Shown here one piece after another: positions 9,243-17,873 of a stretch of 64,000 nucleotides of DNA (its first letter is position 1; the number at the start of each line of letters is the position of its first letter). The notes under the pieces are model-generated. The model was not told where the DNA came from. It worked only from the letters and a program-made list of their open reading frames with translations, and did not search any database. Location of the stretch: NCBI RefSeq assembly GCF_003115855.1, contig NZ_KZ819072.1:248001-312000 (forward strand), read 5' to 3'. A program made the translations under genes and the position numbers. Source of the DNA: Brenneria corticis. Lineage in GTDB: Bacteria > Pseudomonadota > Gammaproteobacteria > Enterobacterales > Enterobacteriaceae.

Positions 9243-9845
9243 TTAGTCTACAATCTCAATATCAAGGCCGTTTAATAGTGAAGCAGCCTCTGGTAGTGAG
9301 AACTTTGCATTTTTTATATCGTTGTGGAAAATGTGAATACTGTAGTTTATCGACTGTGAGAAGTTCGCCCCTGATAGTTTTGTATGATGAAAAACGGTTT
9401 CCGATAGATCGCTTAGATTAAAATCTAATTCTTCACAGTTCGCTTCGGTAAAATCTGCTGAATGTATTTTACATTCAATCATTTTTGAATCGGCAAGATA
9501 AATACCAAAGAAAATACAATCATTAAGTATACTGCGAACAAAATTAAAGGCTCCAGGTATTTTTATTGAAGGCCAATGTGCTTTCGTCCAATCCACACCA
9601 ACAATTTTACAGTCGCTGAAAGTCACATCTCTAAAAATTGTTTGAGGGATATGAATGAGACTAATGTTACTGTTTATGAACTCACAGTCATAGAAATTAC
9701 ATTGATTGAAAGTCGTTTCACTAAAATTACAATTTTGGAATATACACCCCTCGAAACGGATGTTATCGAATTCATTATTAATATGAGTGATGTTTTTGAA
9801 AAATTCATCAATATAATCATTCGCTGATAATAATTTTTTTGACAT
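9243..9845 (-). CDS. Pentapeptide-repeat protein
   Basis: Predicted cytosolic right-handed beta-helix protein of 200 residues. Tandem five-residue repeats of the A(D/N)LXX kind, here rich in F and C at the centre, are visible from about residue 28: FEGCIFQNCNFSETTFNQCN, later SDCKIVG, HSADFTEANCEELDFNLS and LSGANFSQS. Members of similar size include McbG and Qnr, which protect DNA gyrase, but the family is broad and nothing here fixes a gyrase role. AT-rich with a weak AGGA ribosome site before the ATG at 9845. Monocistronic, in an accessory strip. Confidence 0.85.
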   Translation of the reverse strand: MSKKLLSANDYIDEFFKNITHINNEFDNIRFEGCIFQNCNFSETTFNQCNFYDCEFINSNISLIHIPQTIFRDVTFSDCKIVGVDWTKAHWPSIKIPGAFNFVRSILNDCIFFGIYLADSKMIECKIHSADFTEANCEELDFNLSDLSETVFHHTKLSGANFSQSINYSIHIFHNDIKNAKFSLPEAASLLNGLDIEIVD

Positions 9846-9933
9846 GATAATTATCCTGTGTTAGTACTGCGGATTCTTGATTTATAAGAATGCCATGTTT
9901 TGTTGATTCTTCAGTCATCTGATTTAATTCGTT

Positions 9934-10590
9934 TCAATAAATAATTGTTAATGGCAACGCAGGCATGAGGGATAACTTTTTTTCCTGTCGGGCATAATCA
10001 AAAGTAAGAACAAGGTTATGCTCTTTACTTTGGATTATTTCAACGCCATCTATCTTTTTCACTGCGCGAGCTGAAAGTGAAAGAGAGCCTTCTTCTGGAA
10101 TAGTTAACTGGATACAAGTCAATTCTCGAATGCCACAAGGATGAATGAGTGGTTGACGCTTTTCTTCTGCTACATGGTCTGGCCGCCCAGAAAAATCCAA
10201 AAAGAACCAGAGTGGTTCATTGGGTGTCGCTATCCCCACCTCAATAGAGTACCCATCTGGCAGATAGCTTGGCTGATAATGCCAGTGGGGGAAAGGGACG
10301 GGTTCTCCCTGAATCGTCGGGCGACAGCCTACACCGAACGGAGAATAACGGCGTTGCTGATCCGTTAACCGCTGCACGATATCGAGTGCTGGAGATGTCC
10401 TGTTATGCTGTGAGAAAGGCTCTTCAAGATAAATAAACTCAAGGAAAACATTATTGAAGAAAAAACGGCGATTAGCTGTTCCTTGTCCAGGATGTCGATT
10501 AGGCGTACCTTCCAATACTCCATTTTGAACTAAAATATCAGCGATTGAAGCATCCGGCGGAGTGCAGATAAAAATATGATCGATTTCCAT
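9934..10590 (-). CDS. VOC (glyoxalase-like) domain protein
   Basis: 218-residue protein of the vicinal oxygen chelate fold, resembling the Glyoxalase_3-like group. It begins with the first beta-strand MEIDHIFICTPPDA, has NRRFFFNNVFLEFIYLEEP (the strand with the usual metal-ligand Glu), and HPCGIRELTCIQLTIPEEG as the repeated half. Members bind a metal and act in isomerisation, ring cleavage or antibiotic modification; no specific activity can be assigned. It is preceded by an AGGT ribosome-site-like sequence and lies 47 bp downstream of the GNAT gene on the same strand, so the two may be co-transcribed. Confidence 0.75.
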   Translation of the reverse strand: MEIDHIFICTPPDASIADILVQNGVLEGTPNRHPGQGTANRRFFFNNVFLEFIYLEEPFSQHNRTSPALDIVQRLTDQQRRYSPFGVGCRPTIQGEPVPFPHWHYQPSYLPDGYSIEVGIATPNEPLWFFLDFSGRPDHVAEEKRQPLIHPCGIRELTCIQLTIPEEGSLSLSARAVKKIDGVEIIQSKEHNLVLTFDYARQEKKLSLMPALPLTIIY

Positions 10591-10637
10591 ATGTCTATTA
10601 CCTGATATTTAAATACGCATTTTTAAATAAATGTTCA

Positions 10638-11231
10638 TTACAACTCGTCAATAGATTCAACCGAATATTTTACCCATTCATCTCGTAAAATACTCATTAT
10701 TTCCGTATCCCATCTTTCGTTGCCAACTTTCGCAGAGGAGCGTCGAATACCTTCAGTAATAAATCCTACGTGGGTATATATTTTGATGGCTTTTTTATTC
10801 CAAGCATAGACGTTAAGTTCCGTTCGCTCTATGTCAGCATAAGAAAATGCTTTTTCTAAAACTTGGCGAATCATTGGAGCTGCCAAACCTCTTCCCTGTC
10901 TCTGGGGAGAAATTACAACCCTGCCAATTCTGGCCGTCCCATTCCTCCAGTCAAAATCAAGCTGGCAGTGGCCGCATAACTCTCCTGCATGATCTTCGAG
11001 CATCCAGCACAAACGGTTTGGTGGTATAGTCTTTGTTTCAATAAGCATCGCGTTAAATTGTGCTTCATTAAGCGGATAATACAGAGCCGTCCCTCCCCAT
11101 TGGACAACTTCTTTTTCATTGCAAAACCAATCAGCCAATACTGAAAAATGTTGTTCAGTAAAAGGAATAAGACGGAGTTTATTATTCGAGGAGTTTGTTT
11201 TTTTATTCTGGAGAGACGCCGACATGTCCAT
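10638..11231 (-). CDS. GNAT-family N-acetyltransferase
   Basis: 197-residue acetyl-CoA-dependent N-acetyltransferase of the RimJ/RimL-like class. Seen: the early LRLIPFTEQHFSVLADWF strand-helix, CGHCQLDFDWRNGTARIGRV, the acetyl-CoA pyrophosphate-binding loop PQRQGRGLAAPMIRQVLEKA (Q/RxxGxG/A), and the late ELNVYAWNKKAIKIYTHVGF segment. I chose the ATG at 11231; a TTG six bases upstream and another ATG at 11225 are equally open. The substrate is unknown. It is the last gene before the left island repeat. Confidence 0.85.
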   Translation of the reverse strand: MDMSASLQNKKTNSSNNKLRLIPFTEQHFSVLADWFCNEKEVVQWGGTALYYPLNEAQFNAMLIETKTIPPNRLCWMLEDHAGELCGHCQLDFDWRNGTARIGRVVISPQRQGRGLAAPMIRQVLEKAFSYADIERTELNVYAWNKKAIKIYTHVGFITEGIRRSSAKVGNERWDTEIMSILRDEWVKYSVESIDEL

Positions 11232-11437
11232 AACCAATCTATCGCCCCATATATTACTTTGATACGAATGAAAATATCACAAACAAAATAGATTATCAAA
11301 ACACAATTTAATACAGTATTTCATTACGTCTGTCTTCTAATACGCAGATTGTCGTTCCGTGATAATCGATAGTTTTCATTACAGCACCTGTTAAAACACC
11401 TGTAGATATAAATAAAATACGAAAATTAAAGATAACT

Positions 11438-11454
11438 CCCTACAGGATTCGAAC
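11438..11454. repeat. Left attachment repeat (distal att)
   Basis: CCCTACAGGATTCGAAC, identical to the T-arm/acceptor part of the tRNA-Arg gene at 49294-49310. It lies in an AT-rich gap between the GNAT gene and the first island gene. Bases flanking the 17-bp core differ between the two copies. Confidence 0.85.
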
Positions 11455-11464
11455 ATATAATCTA

Positions 11465-11549
11465 TTGCATTGAATTTAAATGGATAAATTGTGTTCGATA
11501 AATTTTATACCAACATTTATACCAACATATTGTTTTGCGTTGAATTTAA
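11465..11549. repeat. Left-end arm-type repeats
   Basis: Two exact adjacent copies of TTATACCAACAT (11505-11516, 11517-11528) are framed by TTGCATTGAATTTAA (11465-11479) and TTGCGTTGAATTTAA (11535-11549). The inverse of TTATACCAACA recurs beside the integrase at 49113-49123. The position just inside the att repeat fits arm binding sites for the integrase; binding is inferred. Confidence 0.65.
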
Positions 11550-11583
11550 GATATTGAGAGAGTAAACCGGCATCGCCTAGGTA

Positions 11584-12183
11584 TTAGTGATCGTCTCTGG
11601 TTTGTTCTTCAGGTAGATCGCATTCCGGCATGAAGTCCAGTGTTACATTTTGACCGTTAAACCAGCTATCCCAATTCTCCCGATTTTGAATATTATTTTC
11701 TGGTGTATCAGATGTCGATACGGATGAACCTAGATATTTGGCAATCCACTCCATAGCCTGCCTCCATTGATTGATGGGGACGTTAGTTTTGATTTTCCAT
11801 GCGTTTGGGCAGTGATGTAGTGCCAGCAGAAATGTCACCTGAACCAGGAAATTGTAAGGGTGACCGTATGTATGGCATGAATAGCGATCTATTGTGCGGC
11901 GTAAACGGTGCAACACGAATGGTTCACCTGCCAACTGCAAAGCACTACATCCATTAAAAGCAATCACGCCAAGACCAATTAAGCTGTCATCGTACCGTAG
12001 AGGCGTATTCCCTGACATTTCGCAGATTGTCAGATTATGGTATCCGGTAGTTTCCGGCTTTTGGCGAATAAGATGGTGGGCTTGTGTGACATCACGACAA
12101 AGTAGAAGCCAGTTTTCTTGTAGTGCATCGGTAATATGTTGAACATGGTAAAGCCCACCTTCAACAGAAAGTGACGTATTCAT
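11584..12183 (-). CDS. Hypothetical island protein, DUF5983-like
   Basis: 199 residues, no signal peptide. The sequence resembles proteins of the DUF5983 type that I recall next to CbtA/RadC/DUF932 genes on enterobacterial islands; this naming is from memory and tentative. Visible parts: HVQHITDALQENWLLLCRDV near the start, a central SLIGLGVIAFNGCSALQLAG segment, a Cys/His-containing YSCHTYGHPYNF, a WRQAMEWIAKYLGSS helix, and an acidic C terminus. It is the last gene of the minus-strand CP4-type cassette, 66 bp after the DUF4942 gene. No function is known to me. Confidence 0.6.
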   Translation of the reverse strand: MNTSLSVEGGLYHVQHITDALQENWLLLCRDVTQAHHLIRQKPETTGYHNLTICEMSGNTPLRYDDSLIGLGVIAFNGCSALQLAGEPFVLHRLRRTIDRYSCHTYGHPYNFLVQVTFLLALHHCPNAWKIKTNVPINQWRQAMEWIAKYLGSSVSTSDTPENNIQNRENWDSWFNGQNVTLDFMPECDLPEEQTRDDH

Positions 12184-12249
12184 TAAGTAGTTTCCTGAAA
12201 AATAAGAGGGAAGGGGAAAAGAACCGTATCGTTTGTGGCTTGTAGAGAA

Positions 12250-13083
12250 TCACCTCGACGCCAACATCCCCGGATAATGTTTTGCGATAATGTCGTTCAT
12301 CTGATCGATCAGGTCGGGACGTTTAAAGGTAAGATGCCCTGTGCCTTTCTGAAAATAACGAATGCTGAAGAACTCATCTTCGTAAGCCTGTTGATGCGGA
12401 TTATCGCGGATATGATCCATGAGCCGAATGGTGATATCGGCACGGTTATCGGGAATAGGTTTGCCATCCAGCAGATACAGAATACGCTCCAGATCGGCCA
12501 GTTGATCGCGTCGCCAGCCCCAGTTTAAGCCAAAGCCCCAACGGTGATGCTCCACCAGATTGCTGATAATGATTTTCTTGCCAAAGTAACAGGGATGGTT
12601 GGTTTTGTAGTCCCATGATAACCCTTTGAACACGTTAATCACCCCGCGCTCGAACACCTCCTGCTTGCTCTGGTGAAGCTGTTCAAAGGTAGTCAGGATA
12701 TTTTCTTCACTGATCGGCGGCAGTTCGCCCTCGTCCAGATTCTTGTGCCACTGGCTGCGGGCTTCGGCGTCCATCAGCGACAGCATGCCGGACTTGAGCA
12801 TCAGGTCGCGCCAGATATTGCGATCCAGCGTGCGGGTGATGGCCTGAATCGCCTTGTCCGGCGATTCCGTCAGCCAGCAGTCATAACGATGTCCCTGCTT
12901 CAGCGCCCAGTCTTCAACGTTGCCGCCGCCGATGGTGGCCGTAAGCTGGGAAATCGCCTGTAACTGATGAATAAGCTGTTCTATCTGTTGCAGGGCAGCG
13001 TCACGCCCGGCGACGATGCGCTCAATGCTGGTCGAGCACATCAGATCGGTGTGTTCGGTTAATACCTCGGGTTCAGTTTGCAT
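12250..13083 (-). CDS. DUF4942 domain protein
   Basis: 277 residues from the ATG at 13083, which has GGAA upstream and removes a spurious extension that would overlap cbtA. The sequence fits the DUF4942 family carried on P4/CP4-type islands: an N-terminal helical part with SIERIVAGRDAALQQIEQLI, the central FERGVINVFKGLSWDYKTN and FGKKIIISNLVEHHRWGF motifs, and a basic aromatic end DEFFSIRYFQKGTGHLTFKR. Its role is unknown; some long relatives are joined to methyltransferase domains, which is not so here. It follows cbtA in the same minus-strand cassette after a strong stem-loop. Confidence 0.8.
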   Translation of the reverse strand: MQTEPEVLTEHTDLMCSTSIERIVAGRDAALQQIEQLIHQLQAISQLTATIGGGNVEDWALKQGHRYDCWLTESPDKAIQAITRTLDRNIWRDLMLKSGMLSLMDAEARSQWHKNLDEGELPPISEENILTTFEQLHQSKQEVFERGVINVFKGLSWDYKTNHPCYFGKKIIISNLVEHHRWGFGLNWGWRRDQLADLERILYLLDGKPIPDNRADITIRLMDHIRDNPHQQAYEDEFFSIRYFQKGTGHLTFKRPDLIDQMNDIIAKHYPGMLASR

Positions 13084-13111
13084 AGTTTGTATTCCGTACA
13101 TAAAAGCAAAC

Positions 13112-13135
13112 GCGCCTGCCGGAAGTGGCAGGCGC
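13112..13135 (-). terminator. Stem-loop between cbtA and DUF4942 gene
   Basis: Nine-base-pair perfect stem GCGCCTGCC/GGCAGGCGC with a six-base loop. On the minus strand it is followed by GTTTGCTTTT, a weak U tract. It could attenuate transcription after cbtA. Confidence 0.5.
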
Positions 13136-13178
13136 ATTATGCAACGGGGAAGGGAAGAAGAAAGTTCAGGCAGGCAAT

Positions 13179-13526
13179 TCAGGAAAGCGGCTCGCAATCT
13201 TTAGCAGCTTGCATTAACCCCGTGGCGCGTCTGGCACGGAGAATATCCACCGCCGTAATAAACGGCGACTGCTCCAGCCAGGAGAAACCTCGTCTGTCGG
13301 TGCGCCCCAACTCATATTTTTCCACCATAAAGTTCAGGGCATCGGACAGCGAGATACCGGCGTCGATATGCTCCTGGATCACTTTTTCTTCACAGAACGG
13401 CGTGTCGTTAAGCGTCAGCCCGTAGTGTTTTTCCAGCAGATAGCTCAATAACCGCTGCCAGATGTTAACCGGCGGCAATACGCTATTACCCGGCACGCCG
13501 GGTACCGGTATGGAGTTGTCAGACAT
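13179..13526 (-). CDS. cbtA: CbtA-family toxin (YeeV/YkfI type), without adjacent antitoxin
   Basis: 115-residue cytoskeleton-binding toxin of the type IV TA family. E. coli members inhibit FtsZ and MreB polymerisation. Sequence landmarks match CbtA closely: PVNIWQRLLSYLLEKHYGLT, LNDTPFCEEKVIQEHIDAGI, the DALNFMVEKYELGRTDRRGF segment and DILRARRATGLM. The normal antitoxin gene (cbeA/yeeU, about 105-122 codons) should sit immediately upstream. Here only 61 bp separate cbtA from radC, so cbeA (and yeeT) are absent. The toxin frame is intact with an AAGGAAAAATC ribosome region. It may be silent, attenuated, or neutralised from elsewhere. Confidence 0.9.
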   Translation of the reverse strand: MSDNSIPVPGVPGNSVLPPVNIWQRLLSYLLEKHYGLTLNDTPFCEEKVIQEHIDAGISLSDALNFMVEKYELGRTDRRGFSWLEQSPFITAVDILRARRATGLMQAAKDCEPLS

Positions 13527-13587
13527 GATTTTTCCTTATATAGGAGAGATAAAACAGGGGGGAATGTTGGTGAAAAGTATCGTGACG

Positions 13588-14061
13588 TTACAGCCAGCCG
13601 CGTTCGGCAAACGACACCACATCGGTGCCGCCGATCACCAGATGGTCAAGTACCCGCACGTCAAGCTGTGACAGCGCCTCTTTCAGCCTGTCGGTAATAT
13701 GCCGATCGGCCTGACTGGGTTCGGCGTAGCCGGACGGATGGTTATGCGCCACGATCACTGCGGCGGCATTATGGTGCAATGCCGACTTGAGGATTTCGCG
13801 CGGATGCACTTCGGTATTATTGATGGTGCCCAGCGCGGTGATCTCCTTTGCTATCAGGCGATGCTGGTTATCCAGATACAACACCATAAACACTTCACGC
13901 TCCAGACCGCTGAGCTCCAGCATCAGCCAGTTTTTGGTGTCGTCTGACGTTCTGAACTGACGCGCATTTTTACGCACGCGCTTTTCCAGCAGGGAGAGCG
14001 CCTGACGGATAATGCGCTGTTCTCTGGACGCAACGCGGTCTGCCAATTGACTATATGACAT
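13588..14061 (-). CDS. RadC-family JAB-domain protein (YeeS type)
   Basis: 157 residues from ATG 14061. The JAB/MPN metalloprotease-like fold is marked by the motif VAHNHPSGYAEPSQAD (His106, His108, Ser110, Asp119), intact as in other RadC proteins. Families of this short form (about 155-160) are constant members of CP4-type islands, upstream of yeeT-cbeA-cbtA. Despite the name, a repair role is not supported; function is unknown. It is the gene between yfjQ and cbtA in the minus-strand cassette. Confidence 0.9.
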   Translation of the reverse strand: MSYSQLADRVASREQRIIRQALSLLEKRVRKNARQFRTSDDTKNWLMLELSGLEREVFMVLYLDNQHRLIAKEITALGTINNTEVHPREILKSALHHNAAAVIVAHNHPSGYAEPSQADRHITDRLKEALSQLDVRVLDHLVIGGTDVVSFAERGWL

Positions 14062-14119
14062 GGATGATTCCTTGATTAGGTGATGGATACAGAGCGAAAA
14101 AGCAGGAGAAAAGCCGGAT

Positions 14120-14941
14120 TCAGGATGCCAGTTGCAGCATATTTTCAGCCAGTACCCACAGCGCCCGGTTGAGTTTGATATCGCCATCAATACCTTTTAC
14201 CGCACGGGTTATGGCGCGTTTGCCTTGCGTCGTCCGGCCTGTTAATCCGCCTTTTATCAAATTTTCCTGAATACGCTGATATGTGGTCCACAGATCATTA
14301 TGCTCATCCTGCCAGCGTCGGGGAGCCAGAATCTGCGCTTCCGTCACCGGATGATGCTTTTCGCCAAAGCGGTACGTCAATGCCGTTTTTGCCAGCGCCT
14401 GCTGCACCGGTGGCGGCAATATCAACGACTGCATGGCGTCACGCTTTTCGTCGATACGCTCAAAGGTATCCAGCACCTCGTAAGCGCCTTCAATTACCCT
14501 GCCGGCCACATCGCCTTTATGCGGCACACGAACTTCGCCGAAGGACTCACCGCAAATCAAACCATTCTGACAAACCGATCTGAATAATCCCGGCAACATC
14601 TGGTAACTGCTTGAGCCGTCATGACTGTTCAGCAAAATGATTTCCGGCACCTGCTGGCCGGTTATCTGCCCTTCACGGCGCAGACGCAACATGTGCTTGG
14701 TGTGCCCGCGTTTTTTCGGATCACGGACACGAGTTTGACAGGCAAAGAATGGCTGAAACCCCTCGTGTTGCAGGTTATTTAGTAACGTAATCGTGGGAAT
14801 ATAAGTGTACCGTTCACTGCGAGATCCGTGCTTGTCCTCACTGAATACACTGGGGACATAGCGGGCCAGTTCATCGTGCGTCAGTGGTCGGTCGCGTCGG
14901 ATCAAATTTACTGCGCCGAAGCGGGAAGCCAAATGGGGCAT
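14120..14941 (-). CDS. yfjQ: DUF932 domain protein (YfjQ type)
   Basis: 273 residues from ATG 14941, which has an AGGAGG ribosome site; the frame is open 13 codons further. The length equals E. coli YfjQ. Landmarks: HLASRFGAVNLIRRDRPLTH, YIPTITLLNNLQHEGFQPFF, the polar LLNSHDGSSSYQM and RSVCQNGLICGES, and a basic C terminus. DUF932 proteins are common on plasmids and P4-like islands, and no biochemical activity is established that I know of. First gene of the yfjQ-radC-cbtA-DUF4942 cassette. Confidence 0.88.
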   Translation of the reverse strand: MPHLASRFGAVNLIRRDRPLTHDELARYVPSVFSEDKHGSRSERYTYIPTITLLNNLQHEGFQPFFACQTRVRDPKKRGHTKHMLRLRREGQITGQQVPEIILLNSHDGSSSYQMLPGLFRSVCQNGLICGESFGEVRVPHKGDVAGRVIEGAYEVLDTFERIDEKRDAMQSLILPPPVQQALAKTALTYRFGEKHHPVTEAQILAPRRWQDEHNDLWTTYQRIQENLIKGGLTGRTTQGKRAITRAVKGIDGDIKLNRALWVLAENMLQLAS

Positions 14942-15025
14942 AACGTCCTCCTGCCCGTACCGGAAAAATATTCCCGGCACGGAGCGATTAATAAAATGAA
15001 AGAGAGTATGGAGAGATAATAAAAA

Positions 15026-15238
15026 TCAGGACGGAAAGATGGCACGTAGAATAAAATCCATCAGAGCGCCGGTCAGGACACTCATCAATAAAAAAGCAGC
15101 CTCGCGGGCTGCTTCGATCTCTTCTTCACTACAACAGGCCTGCTGGAAGCGCTCGGTCACAAAACGTTGCGCCTGGATACTGGAGCACCAGGCAACTACA
15201 TTTCCCAGCGCCGTAACCAGCATTTTTACAAATGCCAT
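15026..15238 (-). CDS. Small hypothetical membrane-type protein
   Basis: 70 residues from ATG 15238 with GAGGAG upstream. The C-terminal half is hydrophobic (FLLMSVLTGALMDFILRAIF) and follows a helical region with a CC pair (FQQACCSEEEIEAAREA). It may be a single-span inner-membrane protein or an amphipathic helix protein. I do not recognise it. It precedes yfjQ on the same strand. Confidence 0.5.
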   Translation of the reverse strand: MAFVKMLVTALGNVVAWCSSIQAQRFVTERFQQACCSEEEIEAAREAAFLLMSVLTGALMDFILRAIFPS

Positions 15239-15350
15239 AAAACTACTCCTCAACCGGAAATCGTCATCCGGATATCAGATGAATCAGAGTGTTTGGATAT
15301 ATCAGGAAAGGATTTCACTCATTTATCTGGCGCGATTACATACATAAAGG

Positions 15351-15716
15351 CTATTCGTCAAAAGTGAATGTCCATCCGCCTTTATCGGTTAACACTTCAA
15401 CCTCCGAGGCAATGCAATTATTGTAAAATGGCACCTTGACGGATTCGCCATAGCGGAGAGTCGCCGGGATAATCGTCTCTTTATTACTAGAGCCAAAGTA
15501 TTTCAGGTTTCCAATACGGCAGTTACCCCGGTTAACGCTGATATTATTAATGCGGATCGTATCAGTTCTGGCTGTTACAACGACATTAACATAACGGGTT
15601 CCCGCCGGATGGATATTGTTATAAGTATCAACTTTTATTGGAGCCGTTGTTGACGACATTGCCTGACTGGCAATCAGCATTAACAGAGGCAGCATCAAAC
15701 ATTTTTTACCTTTCAT
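15351..15716 (-). CDS. Exported hypothetical protein with one probable disulfide
   Basis: 121 residues from ATG 15716 with TTAGGAG upstream. A signal peptide is visible: a KGKK basic start, a LMLPLLMLIA core, then a cleavage region near SQAMSS. The mature part is predicted to be beta-rich (YVNVVVTARTDTIRINNISV) with two Cys (NRGNCRIGN, YNNCIASE), likely one disulfide in the periplasm. It is a plausible secreted or periplasmic island product; no family recognised. Confidence 0.6.
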   Translation of the reverse strand: MKGKKCLMLPLLMLIASQAMSSTTAPIKVDTYNNIHPAGTRYVNVVVTARTDTIRINNISVNRGNCRIGNLKYFGSSNKETIIPATLRYGESVKVPFYNNCIASEVEVLTDKGGWTFTFDE

Positions 15717-16156
15717 ATATAATCTCCTAATTGAATTAAATAATAAAATCATATTAAAGCGGGCAATGAAATACTGTTTTTACAGCGAGGGCTTATTAAT
15801 CTATAACAAAGAATAAATAATAATTTTTTGCCATGAAACGAGTGACGCAACAAGATGGAAAACATACAAAAAATCCTATTTAAGCATTCATGTTTCCACT
15901 TTCGTTATATATACTTGATTTTTTAATGATTTAGATACATTAACTTATTCCAATAAAATATTATCATAGATAATATTTTTACAACAAAGACATAGCATAT
16001 CCTTAACCCCTTGATAAGGGATACCACAAACGTCCGCCTGCAATTCAGCTAACATTTCTTTTTTATCGATGCTTTACCATTATATATTCTCGAAATATTA
16101 ATCGACTTCAAATATTATTATTAACAACTCATCAGGTAATTTATTTTTATTGATTA
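15717..16156. other. AT-rich gap without recognisable gene
   Basis: About 440 bp of very AT-rich sequence between the exported protein's start and the downstream end of the 323-residue gene. I see only short broken frames; the promoter of the exported protein should lie in its left part. Confidence 0.5.
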
Positions 16157-17128
16157 TCAAATCTTTATTAGCGATGTTCCCATAACACGATATTTATCCA
16201 CGCATGAGTACGATTCTTTAGCTAAGGAATAAAGATATCTATCAAAATGCACAGTTGAAAAACATTTATAAAGCTCAGAACTTGATAAATTCAAATCGGG
16301 TAAAATCACATCTTTATTCATTGGGATCTTATCAAGTTCAGTTATTAATTTGGGGATTTTATTTAATTTTTCATTCTTGCACCCATCACTCACCTTAGAT
16401 AACGACATATTAAAATACTCATTCTTTATTGTGAAATGAATGATCCCCCCCAAGGAAATCTTTGTTTTATTTAATGCATTTAGCCAAGTGCTATTAATAT
16501 CCTCTCCGATTTTTCTATTAAAATTTTCACTATCAATGTAAAAATTAACATGTATATAGGGGTTGTTATACTCATCTTTTAAGATAACCCAAAAATACCC
16601 CAAGACATGGTCTTTATATGTCGATAATGAGCGAATGTTATTGAAAAATATTTTTGAGGTGTTTTTTATTACCATCCACTGGATAAGATGATCATCTATA
16701 TATTTTCCATCAGTTGCAAATAGCGTAAAACATAGTACACCTGTTTTTTTATATTGAGACCTTATGTCATTGTCATACTGTCTCAGATTGTCGAAAATTC
16801 GCATCTTTTTATTAAGGTTCTTTTTTATCACATCCAGGATGTTAGTGTGGTTTATTTCACGAGCGCCATAAATTGTTGAACCTGACAAATCATATTTTAA
16901 CCTAACAACTCCATCATAAAGGCCATCATAAATACTTTCAATAAAGTCGATTAGATCAAAACTTTTTTCAATAATGAAATCATCGAGGCAAACAAAAAGG
17001 CAATATTCTTTTTTTAGTCTTTCAAACTTATTGGAAATAGATTGTGGATCAATGTTCTTATATATCTCTCTTCTCTCTGGAAACAAGAAATTAAAATCAC
17101 GCAGCATATTAAATTTTTTAATTTTCAT
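16157..17128 (-). CDS. AT-rich hypothetical protein, distant inovirus Gp2-like
   Basis: 323 residues from ATG 17128, which has a GGGTGGATT ribosome region. Very AT-rich and Lys/Asn/Ile-heavy, unlike its neighbours. No clear hit from memory, but one stretch aligns by eye with the Gp2-like protein at 17874: GYFWVILKDEYNNPYIHVNF matches RYAWAREFGPLNGKKHYHVL in spacing, and about 30 residues on INSTWLNALNKT matches IKQAWCSALRVS, each followed by an HF pair. The HVN(F)Y/HVLLLL core is typical of YfjJ/YagK-Gp2 proteins. So this may be a strongly diverged Gp2-like replication-type protein with an added N-terminal part. It is divergent from the Gp2-like gene and preceded by iteron-like repeats. Confidence 0.5.
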   Translation of the reverse strand: MKIKKFNMLRDFNFLFPERREIYKNIDPQSISNKFERLKKEYCLFVCLDDFIIEKSFDLIDFIESIYDGLYDGVVRLKYDLSGSTIYGAREINHTNILDVIKKNLNKKMRIFDNLRQYDNDIRSQYKKTGVLCFTLFATDGKYIDDHLIQWMVIKNTSKIFFNNIRSLSTYKDHVLGYFWVILKDEYNNPYIHVNFYIDSENFNRKIGEDINSTWLNALNKTKISLGGIIHFTIKNEYFNMSLSKVSDGCKNEKLNKIPKLITELDKIPMNKDVILPDLNLSSSELYKCFSTVHFDRYLYSLAKESYSCVDKYRVMGTSLIKI

Positions 17129-17164
17129 AATCCACCCTAAAATATCGAACGCACACTCCAAAAT

Positions 17165-17242
17165 GACACATTTTATGATTAAATAAGACACATTTTAGAA
17201 TCAAAATGTAACACAACTTATAATAAAATAAAACACATTTTA
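17165..17242. repeat. Iteron-like ACACATTTTA repeats
   Basis: GACACATTTTA at 17165-17175 and 17187-17197 (22 bp apart, two helical turns); ACACATTTTA again at 17233-17242 (45 bp on); a partial inverted copy AAAATGTAACAC near 17203. They lie just upstream of the AT-rich gene and may be operators or replication-type iterons. Confidence 0.55.
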
Positions 17243-17873
17243 TTAAAAAATCCCTATGAAAAAGAGGCGCATAGACTTGTTCGGTCAGAATAAAATTATG
17301 CTTAATTAGATATTTTCCTTGTTCAATGCAAGAAAAAATAAGGCAACTGACTCACTATCAAGAGATTATTAATATTTCATTACGATCGTCCATATACCAT
17401 TCCACCCACAACTTTATTGGCTAATTATTACAAGCCCCTATGTGAATAGAAAATAGTTCCTATGTTTGATTTTTTGGAAGATGCACGAAATGTGATTGCT
17501 TAACCAGGAAGATAATAAAACATCGCCTTTGAATAGGCCTCAATGATATAAGGAATGAATTTTCCATAATTAATTTATGCAATCTAGTAATTATTAAAGA
17601 TAACTCCAGACTTTAAAGAAAGAGGGATTACCCCATTACATCAGCAATTAAAGCTCACACATGAATACATTAGCTCTTGTTCTTGTTGGATTGGTTAATA
17701 TAAATAAAGCAGTATTAATAATGGCAATTAATTCACTTTGATGAGACTTTTCTTACATGAAGAATTAACCGCATCATGACAATCTCCGTACATTGTAAGT
17801 TAAAAACTTCACCTTGTTAATTTTTACACCTTTGGCGATAAGTATGAACAAATATAACCAGAGGAAATTACCA
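17243..17873. other. AT-rich intergenic region between divergent genes
   Basis: About 630 bp with no supported gene. It must carry the promoter of the Gp2-like gene. A short open frame leads into that gene from 17814, but the ribosome site favours the start at 17874. Confidence 0.5.

Noticed and set aside
15100..15125. Stem-loop AGCAGCC/GGGCTGCT as terminator
   Set aside because: It lies inside the coding frame of the small protein at 15026-15238 and is explained by its Ala/Glu codons.
17165..17242. CRISPR array
   Set aside because: The repeats are only 10-11 bp, too few and with very short AT-rich spacing; no cas genes are present in the window.
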